DNA of 64,000 nt from Apostichopus japonicus (lineage: Eukaryota > Echinodermata > Holothuroidea > Aspidochirotida > Stichopodidae): positions 29,862,611-29,926,610 of the forward strand of contig NC_092576.1 in the NCBI RefSeq assembly GCF_037975245.1, written 5' to 3'. Made by a program: the position numbers and the translations under genes. This document shows, in pieces, positions 36,201 through 47,207 of this stretch (its first letter is position 1; every line of letters starts with the position of its first letter). The notes below the pieces were generated by a model. It did no database searches. It worked only from the letters and a program-made list of their open reading frames with translations, and was not told the DNA's origin.

Positions 36201-39200
36201 AGAAATGTGGAAACATAGATGCCTCTTCAGTACCAAGGATAAAGATGGTATAACAACAAAGAAGAGAGTAAACAATGTGCAAGCTGGCAGGCTTTTGTTG
36301 CCACCAGCAGTCAATACACAAGTACCTGACTTACTTCATCGCATTTTGGCAGGCTTAAGACATGATTCTGTGGCATTATGCATCAAAAACGACAAGTTGA
36401 TAGTGGATTTGGGAAAGAAGTTATCTTTCAAGCTGGCACACGATGAAGAAAACTTCAACAGCATTAGATGTAAATTGCGTGAAGTTGCTAGGTTGGTATT
36501 AGAGTATAGACTAACCACTGGCATAGATGATGCAGGCCTTGCAGCTCTCATTTCGCCAACTGCCTTTGATGATGTTTTGCATGCTGTGAGGCAAGTCTCT
36601 GGATTTAACAATGACACACATCTCTTCCAAACGCCCAGCTTAGCTTTAAAGCTTGGACATTCTTTGAAGAAAGCTGCAAACATATTGCTGAGCAGAGCAA
36701 TAAAAGAATCAAGCTCTACAATTGAAAAGTCCAGCAGGGATTTCATCACCCTTTGTGAGAAAGAGTGGGACTTCCAAGTTTCTTCCCATGCACTTCGAAC
36801 CATGTACCAACAGAAGAGGAACAACCCAAAGATGCTTCCACTCACATCTGATGTCGTCTCATTATCCACCTACTTGCGCAAAGAAACTGAAACCTACTTG
36901 GAAAGGTTGGATAGTGAATTGCCTGAAGTAGACAAGATGGATTTTTGGAAGAAGTTGAATAAAGTCATCTTGACTCATCTCATTGTATTTAACCGCAGAA
37001 GACAGGGTGAAGTATCAAAGATGACTGTAGATGACTTCAATCAAGTCAAGAAAGGGGAATCACATCTGGTGGAAGGCCAGATGGAGATGATGGCACAGTG
37101 GGAACAAGAGCTGGTGAAAGTTCTATGGAGAGTTGAGGTTGTAGGCAAGAGAGGAAGGACTGTCCCTGTTCTGATGACTGACTTTGTAAAGTCTAGCATC
37201 GACACTCTCATGAAATATCGAAATGGAGCTGAAGTCAGTGAAACAAACAAGTATTTATTTGCAGTAGCTAAGTTGGACACCAATTCACATATCAGAGGGA
37301 GTGACTGCTTGCGTGAGCACTCAAATTTGTGTGGGGCAAAACAGCCAGCGTTACTGAGATCAACAAGATTACGGAAGCACATTGCAACTATGTCACAACT
37401 AATGAATCTGCGAGACAATGAACTTGATGTTCTGTCAAACTACATGGGACACGATATCCATGTCCATCGCAACTTTTATCGATTACCAGATTGTGCACAG
37501 CAAGTTGCCAAGATTTCGAAGATTCTTTTTGCCATGGAAGGTAAAGGCGGGAACCCTGTCCAGTTGCTTGGAAAGCAAAGAGCATTGATGAGTTACAGAT
37601 TCATCCAAATGAAGGTAAATCGACACGAGGTTTGACCTAACACCTAAAGTAGATGTACAGTTTACTTTGTTATCTATGAGTTAGTCAAATTTGTATATAA
37701 GAGAGATTGGTTTTACATTCTTAATACAGTAGTTTTCATTCTTGGGCTAATAGCTATTTGTTCGTCTGTTACATCAAATCTGTGCCCTGTATTATTGGTA
37801 CAGTATATTCGTTTATTAAGTAGCACGGGAAGAATAGTAAATGATGTGATTTTAAACATGAAGCTAATAAAGTGAAGTTGCTGTAAAATAGTCAAAGACT
37901 TATTTCGTTTATTGACAGAATTAGAAGTCAACCAGTCAATTGAGGAGTCCTCTGGTGAGGAGGATAGTGATGATGATTATCAGCCTGATCTGCCTGCTGG
38001 AAAAGGTAAGGTAGTAGCATATAAAGAACAATTGCCATTACAACATATTATTATATTATTTAACTCGAGTATTTTTTAACAGAGGGAAATATGTAGTATA
38101 TACTAGCCAAACAACATCTATCACAACAATCATTACATCTCATTTGTATCAAATATTTAATAATAACTGGCAAGCTTTGTTTCAAATTTTAGACTTCATA
38201 CAATGTTCATGCATGACCATCATATACAACTTTAATAGATGTGTTGTTTGGTGGTAAAAATAGATTGAATTGTTCAATACTACAACAGGAAAGAATTCAT
38301 GTGTTATCATGCAGTATCAAATGAACACAATTTCAGTTACAACATTTTAAAACTAGTAAGTTCCTGGATCATTCTAAAGTGGCTGACAACATAGTTCATT
38401 TTCAGTGAGGCATCACTCATCTTGAAGTATGAATGTCATTGTAGTTAAAATCAATTGCATTGATATATCCTGGAGAAATATTTGATTGACCCCATTTTAG
38501 GATATTAGTTTAGAGTGCTATAATTTGGCACTGACTAAAAGATGAATATTCTTCAGTGCTGTAGGTATTGACACCTGCTGTCAGAAAGGGAAGAAATTCT
38601 TTGCTAATGTTAGTTAAATGTGTGTCTGTTTTGCAGTGCAAAAGAATGATGTTAACCAGATCTCATCAGCAGAATCAGAAGGATGTATCAAAAGAGGTAA
38701 GTAAGATGGGAAGTTTAGAACAATGGCAGATATTTGTTGTGAAATATCCATCACTTCTACTTTTTCATATGACAAAGACTGTTTCTGAGCTGCATGGAAT
38801 ATGCAGAAAGAGCACAAGAAACTTGAAGGAATTAGAAACTTAAAACAGAATGTTATCAAGTAGACACAAAAGCATTCAGGGGTACTATAACATGCTAAGA
38901 AACAAGTTTTTATCAAGATGCATTTAGCCTGACTGGAACTAGTATATTAATATTAGTTGGGGAATTTTTCAATTTGATGGAAAATCAATGTTTGCAATAG
39001 ACATCAATACGTTTTATAACTAAATTGTATCATTTTTGCCTTATGAAGGTCAAAAGCGTAAAATGCTGGAAGGTTACGAGGAAAAGAGGAAGACACCTAC
39101 AAGAAAGAAGTGGACAGAGCTGGAACGAACTGCCGTATTGAAACATCTTCATTCTTTTATTGAAAAGAGAAAGCTTCCCGGTAAGAGGGAAATTGACAAA

Positions 39201-39311
39201 TGTCTTGAAGCTGAAAAATGCCTTCGAAACAGAAGTTGGAAGAATGTCAAGGACTTTGTTAGAAACCATATTAAAACCAGAGCATCCACTTCTAAATCAT
39301 TCAAGTACTGA
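27218..39311 (+). CDS. SET / tyrosine-recombinase-like / SANT fusion protein, seven coding exons
   Basis: Coding exons: 27218-27247, 27381-27471, 27790-27943, 33459-37540, 37919-38005, 38637-38696 and 39049-39311. All have GT-AG borders, and the phases add up to 4767 bases (1588 residues plus stop). Domains in order: a KMT5A-like SET domain from about residue 40 (GRAVFTTK, YGGELIS, RLGRLVNHG, SEILYDYG); about ten 68-residue acidic repeats; two zinc-finger-like segments; a tyrosine-recombinase-like domain; an acidic linker; and a Myb/SANT-like end (RKKWTELERTAVLKHL...KLPGK...RSWKNVK). The usual NHS of SET enzymes is NHG here, so methyltransferase activity is uncertain. A nuclear chromatin role is plausible but inferred. 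The start is the first ATG in frame after an acceptor at 27209. The long exon stays open past its donor to a stop at 37635, so an alternative shorter end is possible. Confidence 0.8.
28258..33160. repeat. intronic satellite in two opposite-orientation blocks
   Basis: Units of about 190 bp containing TTCAATTGGGGATACACCTG and TTTGGGGATATCTTT run on the + strand from 28258 to about 29590 (seven clear units and one decayed). The same unit, at about 172-192 bp, continues inverted to 33160 (about twenty units, the last decayed). It lies wholly in the intron 27944-33458. Two 0.55 kb stretches starting near 31.41 and 32.15 kb are almost identical, offset by 736 bp, marking a recent internal duplication. 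The open frames across it are by-products of repetition. Confidence 0.92.
33755..35770 (+). repeat. in-frame coding minisatellite, 204-bp unit
   Basis: The unit begins at GAGGTCACAAAAGAAATGAG and recurs every 204 bases (33755, 33959, 34163, 34367 and so on), giving nine full copies and a diverged tenth. Each encodes 68 residues: an acidic serine/aspartate run (SGSDSEVPDS), DDYLPGLPVTRSSRTISESM, and a polar end. Copies differ by only a few bases. The last copy adds extra GS-D units (35620-35690). Unit length divisible by three keeps the frame during expansion. Confidence 0.95.
35880..37540 (+). other. zinc-finger and tyrosine-recombinase-like domains of the fusion protein
   Basis: First a C2H2-like finger (CLFCSKPQKKLQVHLEQH), then an RNRGNHKHN...GKGGLVVVYRP segment and a second metal-binding pattern (CCQCLGWYARTEMWKHRC). 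The recombinase-like core follows. Near 36990 is FNRRRQGEVSKMTVDD (first catalytic-arginine box). Near 37362 is STRLRKHIAT (second arginine box, without the usual His before it). Near 37447-37482 is MGHDIHVHRNFYRL (GH and catalytic-Tyr position). This pattern occurs in recombinase-like proteins of animal genomes. Activity is unproven because one box is altered. Confidence 0.7.
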
Positions 39312-40380
39312 TTGTTCTTTTCTCTACCTTGACAGTCTCACTTTTATTCAAAACATTGTTTTCAAAGGTTATCATAGATTTAAATAAGTTTATGCATCGC
39401 TTTGACTACCTGTAGCTCTTGTTAAATTTTACTGTTTTGCTGTTTTGAGTGTTACTGCTAATTTAATAGTTAACATCATAGTACCAAAAGTTTAAGATAA
39501 GGACATCCTTATGGGTAACAAATAGTTATTTCATTATGAAATGAGACATCAGAGAAAAACAAGGAGTAAATAGAACACTAGAAGGGAGGAAACCTTTCAA
39601 GTTTCAAGTATATAATATATTTACATGCAACAGATGGCATGGAGCTTTAAAATGCATATATACAAGTAAACAATGTGTATGACATACAGATTGATCTGAA
39701 CTAAAGAACTGACACATGAAAGATTTGAAACAACAACCAGAATACTGTTTCATTATTGTCTATACAATCAGGTTGATTCCATTGAGTTTAGTTCAAGCTG
39801 GTCTTGTTCTGTTCTACTGTTACATATAAAAGATAAGTGTTTTGTTATTGTTTGTTAGTTTTTATTTTCTTTTGTTGCACCTTTCCCGTAAACTGTTATT
39901 CGGAACTTAAGGATAAATGCTCCTTACCTTAAATACATAATGCTCCTCAACCTTGAAAAGTTCTGGAAAGTTTTTTTTCCCTCCAGTATGTCAAACTTGA
40001 AAGTTTAAGAAACTTTTCAACTACAAGTAATCATGCAGTTAGATCAATGATACCTACAGGTGCTTGGACCCAGAAAGATAATGCTCTCAAACATGTTAAA
40101 ATATCATGTGAAATATTTAATGCATGAAGACTCATCACTCATGAAACATAGTTTCTCTAATAACTTGCCAAGAATTTTACTGGTTTTATCACAACTATAA
40201 CAAGAAAAGAAATATAATATGTGATGTTATCAGTGCATGATTGTGAATGATGATAGGATCATAGTTATGTCCTTGGAATCTCTTCAGATACAGAAAACCT
40301 AACATTTGTTACCCAGTATGACTGCAAACATCTTTTGCAACATTGTTTATGTAATAAAGGCATTAAGAAATGCATTTCAT
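39312..40380 (+). other. 3' untranslated region and polyadenylation site of the fusion gene
   Basis: After the TGA at 39309-39311 no further exon is evident. AATAAA at 40353-40358 is followed about 20 bases later by a T/GT-rich stretch (TGTATTGTTTTATTT), as expected for a cleavage site. Earlier weaker signals exist, so the true end may vary. Confidence 0.5.
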
Positions 40381-40689
40381 TGTATTGTTTTATTTCTTCA
40401 TTTGTCTATTATTGATCATTAAGGGTATACTTAGTGCATGCTTTCAGTCACCCCAATGCCCCTCCCCCTGTATTTGTTGTATTTTTTTTTTGGCTTTTAA
40501 GGAGCTAGATAAATTTATATGAGTATCTAGATGCTACTCCAAGATGAATCATTAGATTCACACTTCTGATACCATCATTCCAAACAAATGTTGTAATTAT
40601 TCATATTTATTTGTGAAAGTTCTCACATCTTTAGTAAGTAATAGCAAGAGAAGGGCAGTTTCTCCAAGAGTTCATAGTATAAAAGTATT

Positions 40690-43085
40690 AGTGGGGATAT
40701 CCCCCCTTTCATTGTAGTGGAACAAACTATGGAGTGTGTCTACATTTTCACTGTTTAGTGTCAATGTCCTGTGTATCCCCAATTTACTAGCTATAACACA
40801 TACAAATATGCTGGTAAAAACCTAAGGAAACTTAAACATCTCTGTATGCCATACACATGAGGGAACCTCAACAGCAATAAGTGTGACTTGTTTAGGCTGA
40901 AAGTTACTAAACGAAGAAGTCCCCCATTCCCTGGTTCCAAACCCATATCCCCAATTGACAGGTCTTACAAGTATGTGTGTGCGTGTGTGCGTCTGTGACA
41001 CTTGCTTGGGTACGCTCTACCTCAAAAAGGGAATGTTGGATTGAGGCCAAACTTGGACTATAGATCCGCCATATGGAGAAGGTGTGCCCTAGGTCACCAA
41101 AGGTCAGTTATGGTCCAAAAACAGAAAATATTAAAACTGCAATAACTCCCAGTGCCAATGTGCGACAAGATTGATATTTTGGGAAAAGTTGAACTGGTTA
41201 AAGGAACATTTTCAAATTTAATGGTCATGTGATCCGAGGTCACTGAAGGTCAATTAATGATAAAAAACTAGTATTTTTGCGATAACTTGAGAACAAAATG
41301 TCCGTTAGGGTTGGGAGTTGCTTCAATGTAATCCAATTGTCGACCCGCATCTGGGTGACCCTTGACCTCAATTTTACCTCTTGTGACCTTTACATGTTTT
41401 TGGGGATGTTTACAGTTTTGATGCTATTTTGAGATGTCAAAGGTACCTTCTGATCATAAATGTCAATAGGTTGACCCCTGTGTGACCTTTATGTGCGAAG
41501 TTATATGGGGTGAAAGTTTTTCGGTCGGAGTTAGGATGGTTGTACAGACTTGTCGTTTTGTTTTTTGGAATCAGGAGATTAAACTACATCTGAAACCAAG
41601 GTCAAAGGTCACATTAGAAAAAATGTGCTTAGTTTGGGAGGAAACGAACAAAAAAGAAAATGTATGGTTTTGATGCTAGATTTGGATATCAAAGGTACCT
41701 TCCGATCAAAAATGTCAATTGGTTGACACCCGTGTGACCTTCGTGTGCGAAGTTATGCGAGGTCAAAGTTTATTTTCAGACATTTAATGCAACAACTCCC
41801 AGTTCCAAGGTGTGACATGGTTGATATTTTTGGACAAGTTGCAAATGGTCTAGTGATCCGAGGTCACCAAAGGTCAATTAATGTTAAAAACCTAGTATTT
41901 TGGGGGTAGAAAATGGGCAAAGAAAAAAATGTTGGAATTTGTATAGTTTGATGCTCTAATTTAGGTTTCATCAATCAAAAATGTCAATAAGTTGACCCAA
42001 GGTGACCTTTGTATGTTACGTTACATGAGGTCAAAGTTAATTCTCAGACATTTAGTGTAATAACTCCCAGTGCCAAGGTGTTACACAGTTTATATTTTGA
42101 GACAAGTTGCAAATGGTATAGGGGAATATTTTCAAACTTAACGGTCATGTGATCCGAGGTCACCAAAGGTCAGTTAATGATAAAAAAGTAGTATTTTTGC
42201 GATAACTTGAGAACAAATTGTCTGTTAGGGTTGGGACTTGCTTCAATGTAATCCAATTATCGACCCGCATCTAGGTGACTCTTGACCTCAATTTGACCTC
42301 TGGTGACCTTTTCGTGTTTTGTGGATTTTTACAGTTTCGATGCTATTTTCAGATGTTAAAGGTACCTTCTGATCATAAATGTCAATGGGTTGACCCCTGT
42401 GTGAAGTTATATGAGATCAAAGTTAATTTTCAGACATTTAATGCAATAACTCCCAGTGACAAGGTTGATTTTTTTGGACAAGTTGCAAATGGTATAGGGG
42501 AATATTTTCAAACTTAACGGTCATGTGATCCGAGGTCACCAAAGGTCAGCTAATGTTAAAAAAGTATTTTGGGGGGAGAAAATGGGCAAAGAAAAAATGT
42601 TTGAATTTTTACAGTCATGCTCTATTTAGGTCTCACCGATCAAAAATGTCAATTGGTTGACCTCCGGGTGACCTTTGTGTGTGAAGTTATGTATACAAGT
42701 TCCAAGTTAATTTTCAGACATTTAATGCAATTAAATCTCAATGCTAAGGTGTGACATGGTTGATATTTTGGGACAAGTTGTGAATGGGGTGGTGGAACAT
42801 TTTGAAACTTAAAGGTCATGTCATCTGAGGTCACCAATGTTATCATATCTGTTGACACGCTTGTAGGTCTCTTATATTTCTTACATTTTCGACGCCATAT
42901 TTAGCTCTCGAAAGTGCCTTTTGATCCAAATCCGATCACATTTTGTGATCACAAAAGTGTTGGCTATATTGTTTGTTTCTTTATGGGAACATGTAGGACC
43001 ACAATTACTTGGACTATTTGAGCCCAATCTTGCTTGATAATATTATGTGTATTGTCATATACCCCAAGCAAGGAACCACAGTGCC
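40690..43085 (+). repeat. repeat cluster with AGGTCA pairs and a ~918-bp long period
   Basis: 41195-41392 and 42113-42310 are near-identical (GTGATCCGAGGTCAC, GATAACTTGAGAACAAA, CTTCAATGTAATCCAATT), about 918 bp apart. Shorter related copies occur near 41840, 42500 and 42790. AGGTCA-N4-AGGTCA pairs occur at 41091, 41237, 41861, 42157 and 42533. The left part (40696-41060) carries GGGGATAT, CCCCAATTGACAGGTCTTAC and a GT-rich run, related in inverted form to 25606-25740. The right end near 43060 has CAAGCAAGGAACCACAGTG. Frames inside it are not genes. Confidence 0.75.
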
Positions 43086-43389
43086 CTTGGGCTCTTGTTT
43101 CCCATAGACACCAAATAGGGCTTACCTATTAACCAAATCAAATGTTATTATTAAAAGTCTATTATATTTCCACTCTATTCTATTGACACTATTGTTTTTC
43201 TTTACTTCTTTTCCAGACGGTTTGTGGAGGTTGATCTGACAGATTTACAAACAGAGGGACGGCTAACATGTGAACATACAGAGAGACAAATGGACCAACA
43301 GACAAATAAACAGATGAACAATAACGGTGTTATGTCCCCTCTTCACAACTTTGTCGGCAAAGAGATAATAAGTGCTTTGCATAAGGACA

Positions 43390-44574
43390 TAACGCAGGTG
43401 CATTGACCAGGATTCAAACTAGGAGCCTCTTGCTGTGCGGCTTTGCTAAAAACTTTAAAAAGAAAAGTACTAATAACTTTGTGTAATTCAGCCACAGGAC
43501 TATAACCAACTTTGGTCCTCACAACTACCAAGAATGGGCAAAGCATATTTTGTGGTCTTGTAGGTGGCATCAATGAGTACCATGTCTCCATAACGCTTTA
43601 ATAGCAGTTGTTGCTGGCTGATCTGATGGATGAACAGGAAAGTAGTGCTTTCTCCGGTGTCGTAGCTGTCATCATCCATGTCATCCCTATCATCTGTTGC
43701 TTGGACAAAGCCTTGTGTTTTGTGCTTTCTATGGATCCGCACCTCTGAGATAGCTGTTTGTTTTGGCTTGTCTGAGCACTTGCGAAGAAAAAACAATTTC
43801 GGTTGTCTTCACTTTGCCATGCCTTGACGTTTTCTTCTAGATTGAGTTGGTCAAATTGTGAAAACCTGCCTTTACATAGTGCCAGATGTATGTTTTTCTT
43901 ATTGTTCTCTTTGTGGGAAAATAGCACCTGTCATGTTTCAGAGGCTTGTAGTCAGGACAAAGCTCATTATAGACAAAATGCTCAAGTGTCTTTCTTACCA
44001 AGGGTACTGATATAATGTGTTGTGCCACATATTCTTCAATCTTGTTTCTAACTTCAGGATGAATATAGCATAATGTAATTTTTTTTTTTACAAATGTCAC
44101 AATGTGATTTGATCCTATACAACACTTCTACCAAGTTTCTTGAATATGTGGCCTGATGCTTGTTCATCTGGGCTATATATACAGAGCCTCTTCTTCCTTC
44201 ACAATTAGATATTATACTGCTCTCAAATTTGCTCAAGGTCTGGGAAACTGTGGGACAAGACCTTAGAGTGCACCTGTCCCCACCCCCAGATGTCAGTGGG
44301 TTTGTTTGTACCTCTTGTGTACCAGATAAAAACTTCACATTGTAAAGTCTATTATGATTCTTGCATTGTATGTGTAACAAAGAAATATAAAATAAACAAG
44401 TTTAATCTGTTTGTTACAAGTCCTACACTCTTTGTCCTTCCTGAAGCGGGCAATGTTTTTTATCCTTCCATGTTTGCTGGACTGAGCTGCTGCAATTTTC
44501 TTTACACCTAACGTACACACTTCGCCAAGGTTTTCTTGCCAATCAAAAGCAGCGGAAGTGAGCTTTAACAACAT
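43390..44574 (-). pseudogene. MULE-type (Mutator-like) transposase remnant
   Basis: The - strand shows, in order, an N-terminal stretch with CDICKKK near 44100; then LCYIHPEVRNKIEEYV and CYFPTKRTIRKTYIW (44100-43880); an acidic linker; then FIHQISQQQLLLKRYG and MVLIDATYKTTKYALP (43650-43560); and after a frameshift FLVVVRTKVGYSPVAELH. The LIDATYKTTKY.LP pattern followed by VGY.VVAE is the catalytic core of MULE transposases in animals, with the first catalytic Asp present. At least two frameshifts break the protein. Residues after CTCVMSL are lost. The 44335-44574 part is only tentatively linked. Confidence 0.65.
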
Positions 44575-45632
44575 CAGCTCCCAGTTTCCTTGTTTAAAAA
44601 GGAGGACACTGTCTTATGTGTTGTTGAAGAATTGTACACAAACTTTGTTACATCAATGTATGAAGCTAACTGTAAATTAAAAGACCTTTTTGTACTGGAG
44701 TTGCAGTACTGGAGTTGCAGTTGTGTATGGTGACCCAATATGTAAAAAACAAATCATATCACATTCACAGACAAAACTCCTCTGTAAGAAATGTCAGAAT
44801 ATTGATTGATTGATTTGCCAAATTGCCAAACACAAAATATCATGGGATTAGCCATTTATTCTATAGCAATTAAGTCATATTAAGTCATATTAAGTCATTA
44901 CATGCACAAATGATCAAATTCTTCTTGGAAACTGAGTGGCTTAATGTTATCTGTTGGTGGACTTGAACCACCTGCTGAATAAATTCTGCATCACCTGAAC
45001 AGACTTTTATTATTGCCAAACAAATTACCAAGAAGAAATAAGTTACTTATAACGACAGTTCACTGGCACCTTGAATACTGAAATTAGCTGCTACCAGACC
45101 TCTAATCGTTTGGTCTGTAATAAGACCGTATCCAATTTACGACTATCACTTCTCCCCATGAAAATCTGCAATTTACTACTAATATCTTCCCTTGTAAAAA
45201 ACCGTCACAAAATAGTTGTTCAAAAGATGTGCATATCCTGACAGTCAGTTACTATATTATATGCCTGTGGGTGCCCTAAGAGAAAAAATAGCATCTTTAA
45301 CTTTCTGCCTTGACCTGACATAAGACAAGAAAGCCTTTGGGTTATCCCTTAATATTTATGGCAATGTTATTCTCGAAATTCAATTTTGCATCAAAGACTA
45401 AGCGTTCCTACCTTCAGCTGATGAATTTTAAACTTGGCCAAAAGAGATTCAGAATTAGCCTTCCTAAACAACTTCCACATTCTACATTTTTGCCTAATTG
45501 CACATCATCCAGGAAGGCATACTGCTTTTACGATAATAATCATAAGAATTAAATAATAAATGCAAATGTATATATCGCCAATATTTAGAGGAAAACCAAT
45601 CCTCAATGGGCGCTAGTGCTCAGGGAAGGCAG
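44575..45632. other. no recognised gene
   Basis: Small direct duplications occur (ACTGGAGTTGCAGT twice near 44697; TTAAGTCATA near 44868-44893). No coding region is supported. Confidence 0.3.
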
Positions 45633-46660
45633 TCAAAAATAGATCAGTTTTGAGTCTGTTTTAGAAAATGTTAACGTTGGGTGCCGACTTGATGTGCAGT
45701 GGAAGTGAGTTCCAAAGAGTAGGAGCGGCATTAGAAAACATCGTTCACGGTGACGATTCTTCCATGGAACATGATTTTCCATAATGATCTGTAACTTATC
45801 AACTACAGTAAAACAGATCCAAGATTGAGAAGCAGTCATATCTCTAAAGAAATGAATCCAATATTTACCCCTCAGTAAAGTTTCAATTGCCTCTGTATCT
45901 GATCTCGAAAAATCAGGGACTTTATCCTTGCTAACAGCATTTACGACCTTGCAGACAACATCAAAAGTTAGTATATCATGATTGCTAGTTCCTAGTTTTC
46001 CTAAACCCGTCAAATCAACAACATTGCTTGGATCAAAACTCGAAACAAGATCAAGGATGTAACCCCCCCCCCCCCGTAGGAAAAGTAACATGCTGATGTA
46101 AAAAGCAATCTTGCACAAAATCTACAAAGTTATTACCCTCCCTACTACTGAACCATCTATCCAATTAATGTCAGGAAAATTAAAGTCGCCCATTATAATA
46201 TAACAACATCCCGTTTATTAGCCAAGGTTTCTAATTGAATCAAACAGCAAGACATTGTTATCTTCGTTGCTGTTAGGAGAACGGTAAACAACACCAAGGC
46301 AATAGTTATAACATCACTGGACCTCTCGGAGTTGTGTGTGGACAACTCACACCAGACAGAATTTACAAAAGAACATTGCAACTGAGATTTCTCAACACTT
46401 AAATTATCATCCCTGACATACAGTAAAACTCCCCCACCAATTCCATTAGGACTGGAGTATCCCTCCTAATCCTATCCTGACGATACACAATATACCCCAG
46501 GTAAGAAACCTCAGCACTATCAATGTCCTCCCTAAACCAAGATTTTGTGATACCAAACCAAAGGTTTCAGATCCTTCAGAAGAACAGTTAGTTGAGCAAA
46601 AATTTTACGAATACTTCTAGCATTGGTAAAGACAATATTCAGCTTATCCCCGTACTGTAG
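45633..46660 (-). pseudogene. LINE endonuclease region, CR1/L2-like
   Basis: On the - strand the region reads LNIVFTNASSIRK (46655-46615), GGGVLLYVRDDNLS (46440-46395), VNSVWCELS, and a second half with ILDLVSSFDPSNVV and GTSNHDILTFDV, followed by the linker with NHVPWKNRHR. This matches the apurinic-type endonuclease and start of the reverse-transcriptase region of CR1/L2/Rex-like LINEs. SDH is changed to SNH here. Frameshifts separate the parts. The reverse transcriptase is missing on its downstream side. Confidence 0.65.
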
Positions 46661-47207
46661 TGTAACTATGTACCTTACTCCTTATAGCATGCCTCCTGAT
46701 CATGTTAGAAATATGACTTTCCTTCCTTTCAAAATACCTATAAGTATAAGCACCTCCACTAGAAATATAATCCTTATCAAATTTGTGCCTGCCCCCATCG
46801 ACCCCCAATTTCGTTTAAACATAGCTGTTCAACACAGAGTAATTCACCAACCATTAGGCTAACGGTTATGCCTACAGTACCTTAGGCTTCGCCTTGAGTC
46901 TAAGCTGCGTCAGCTACAACCTGCAGCAAAGCCTGGCTCATATCATATAATTTTCTCAAACGTAAAAAGTTCAAGTCAAGAGAATACATTTAGGTCTAAT
47001 CTTTACGTCTAGGTTTCCAACCCATGCTGCCCAGTTGCCGTCATCTTCAGGTTAATCTTCAGCCTGAGTAGCCGCCATCAACAACTTGTACAAGTTATTT
47101 ACACTTTCGATTTCGCGCCATTGCCATGGCAATACTAGAGAGGGCTCTGGAAAACGGAAGTACGTCACAGGTCAACTGTCTGTTGTCGAAACACCTTGGA
47201 AGTAACC

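Noticed and set aside
37541-37635. Continuation of the large exon to the stop at 37635 as the gene's true end
   Set aside because: A good AG|GTAAAG donor at 37541 joins in phase to 37919, and the downstream exons encode a SANT-like domain. Kept only as a possible alternative end.
42275-42517. 80-residue + strand frame
   Set aside because: It lies wholly within the AGGTCA-rich repeat cluster.
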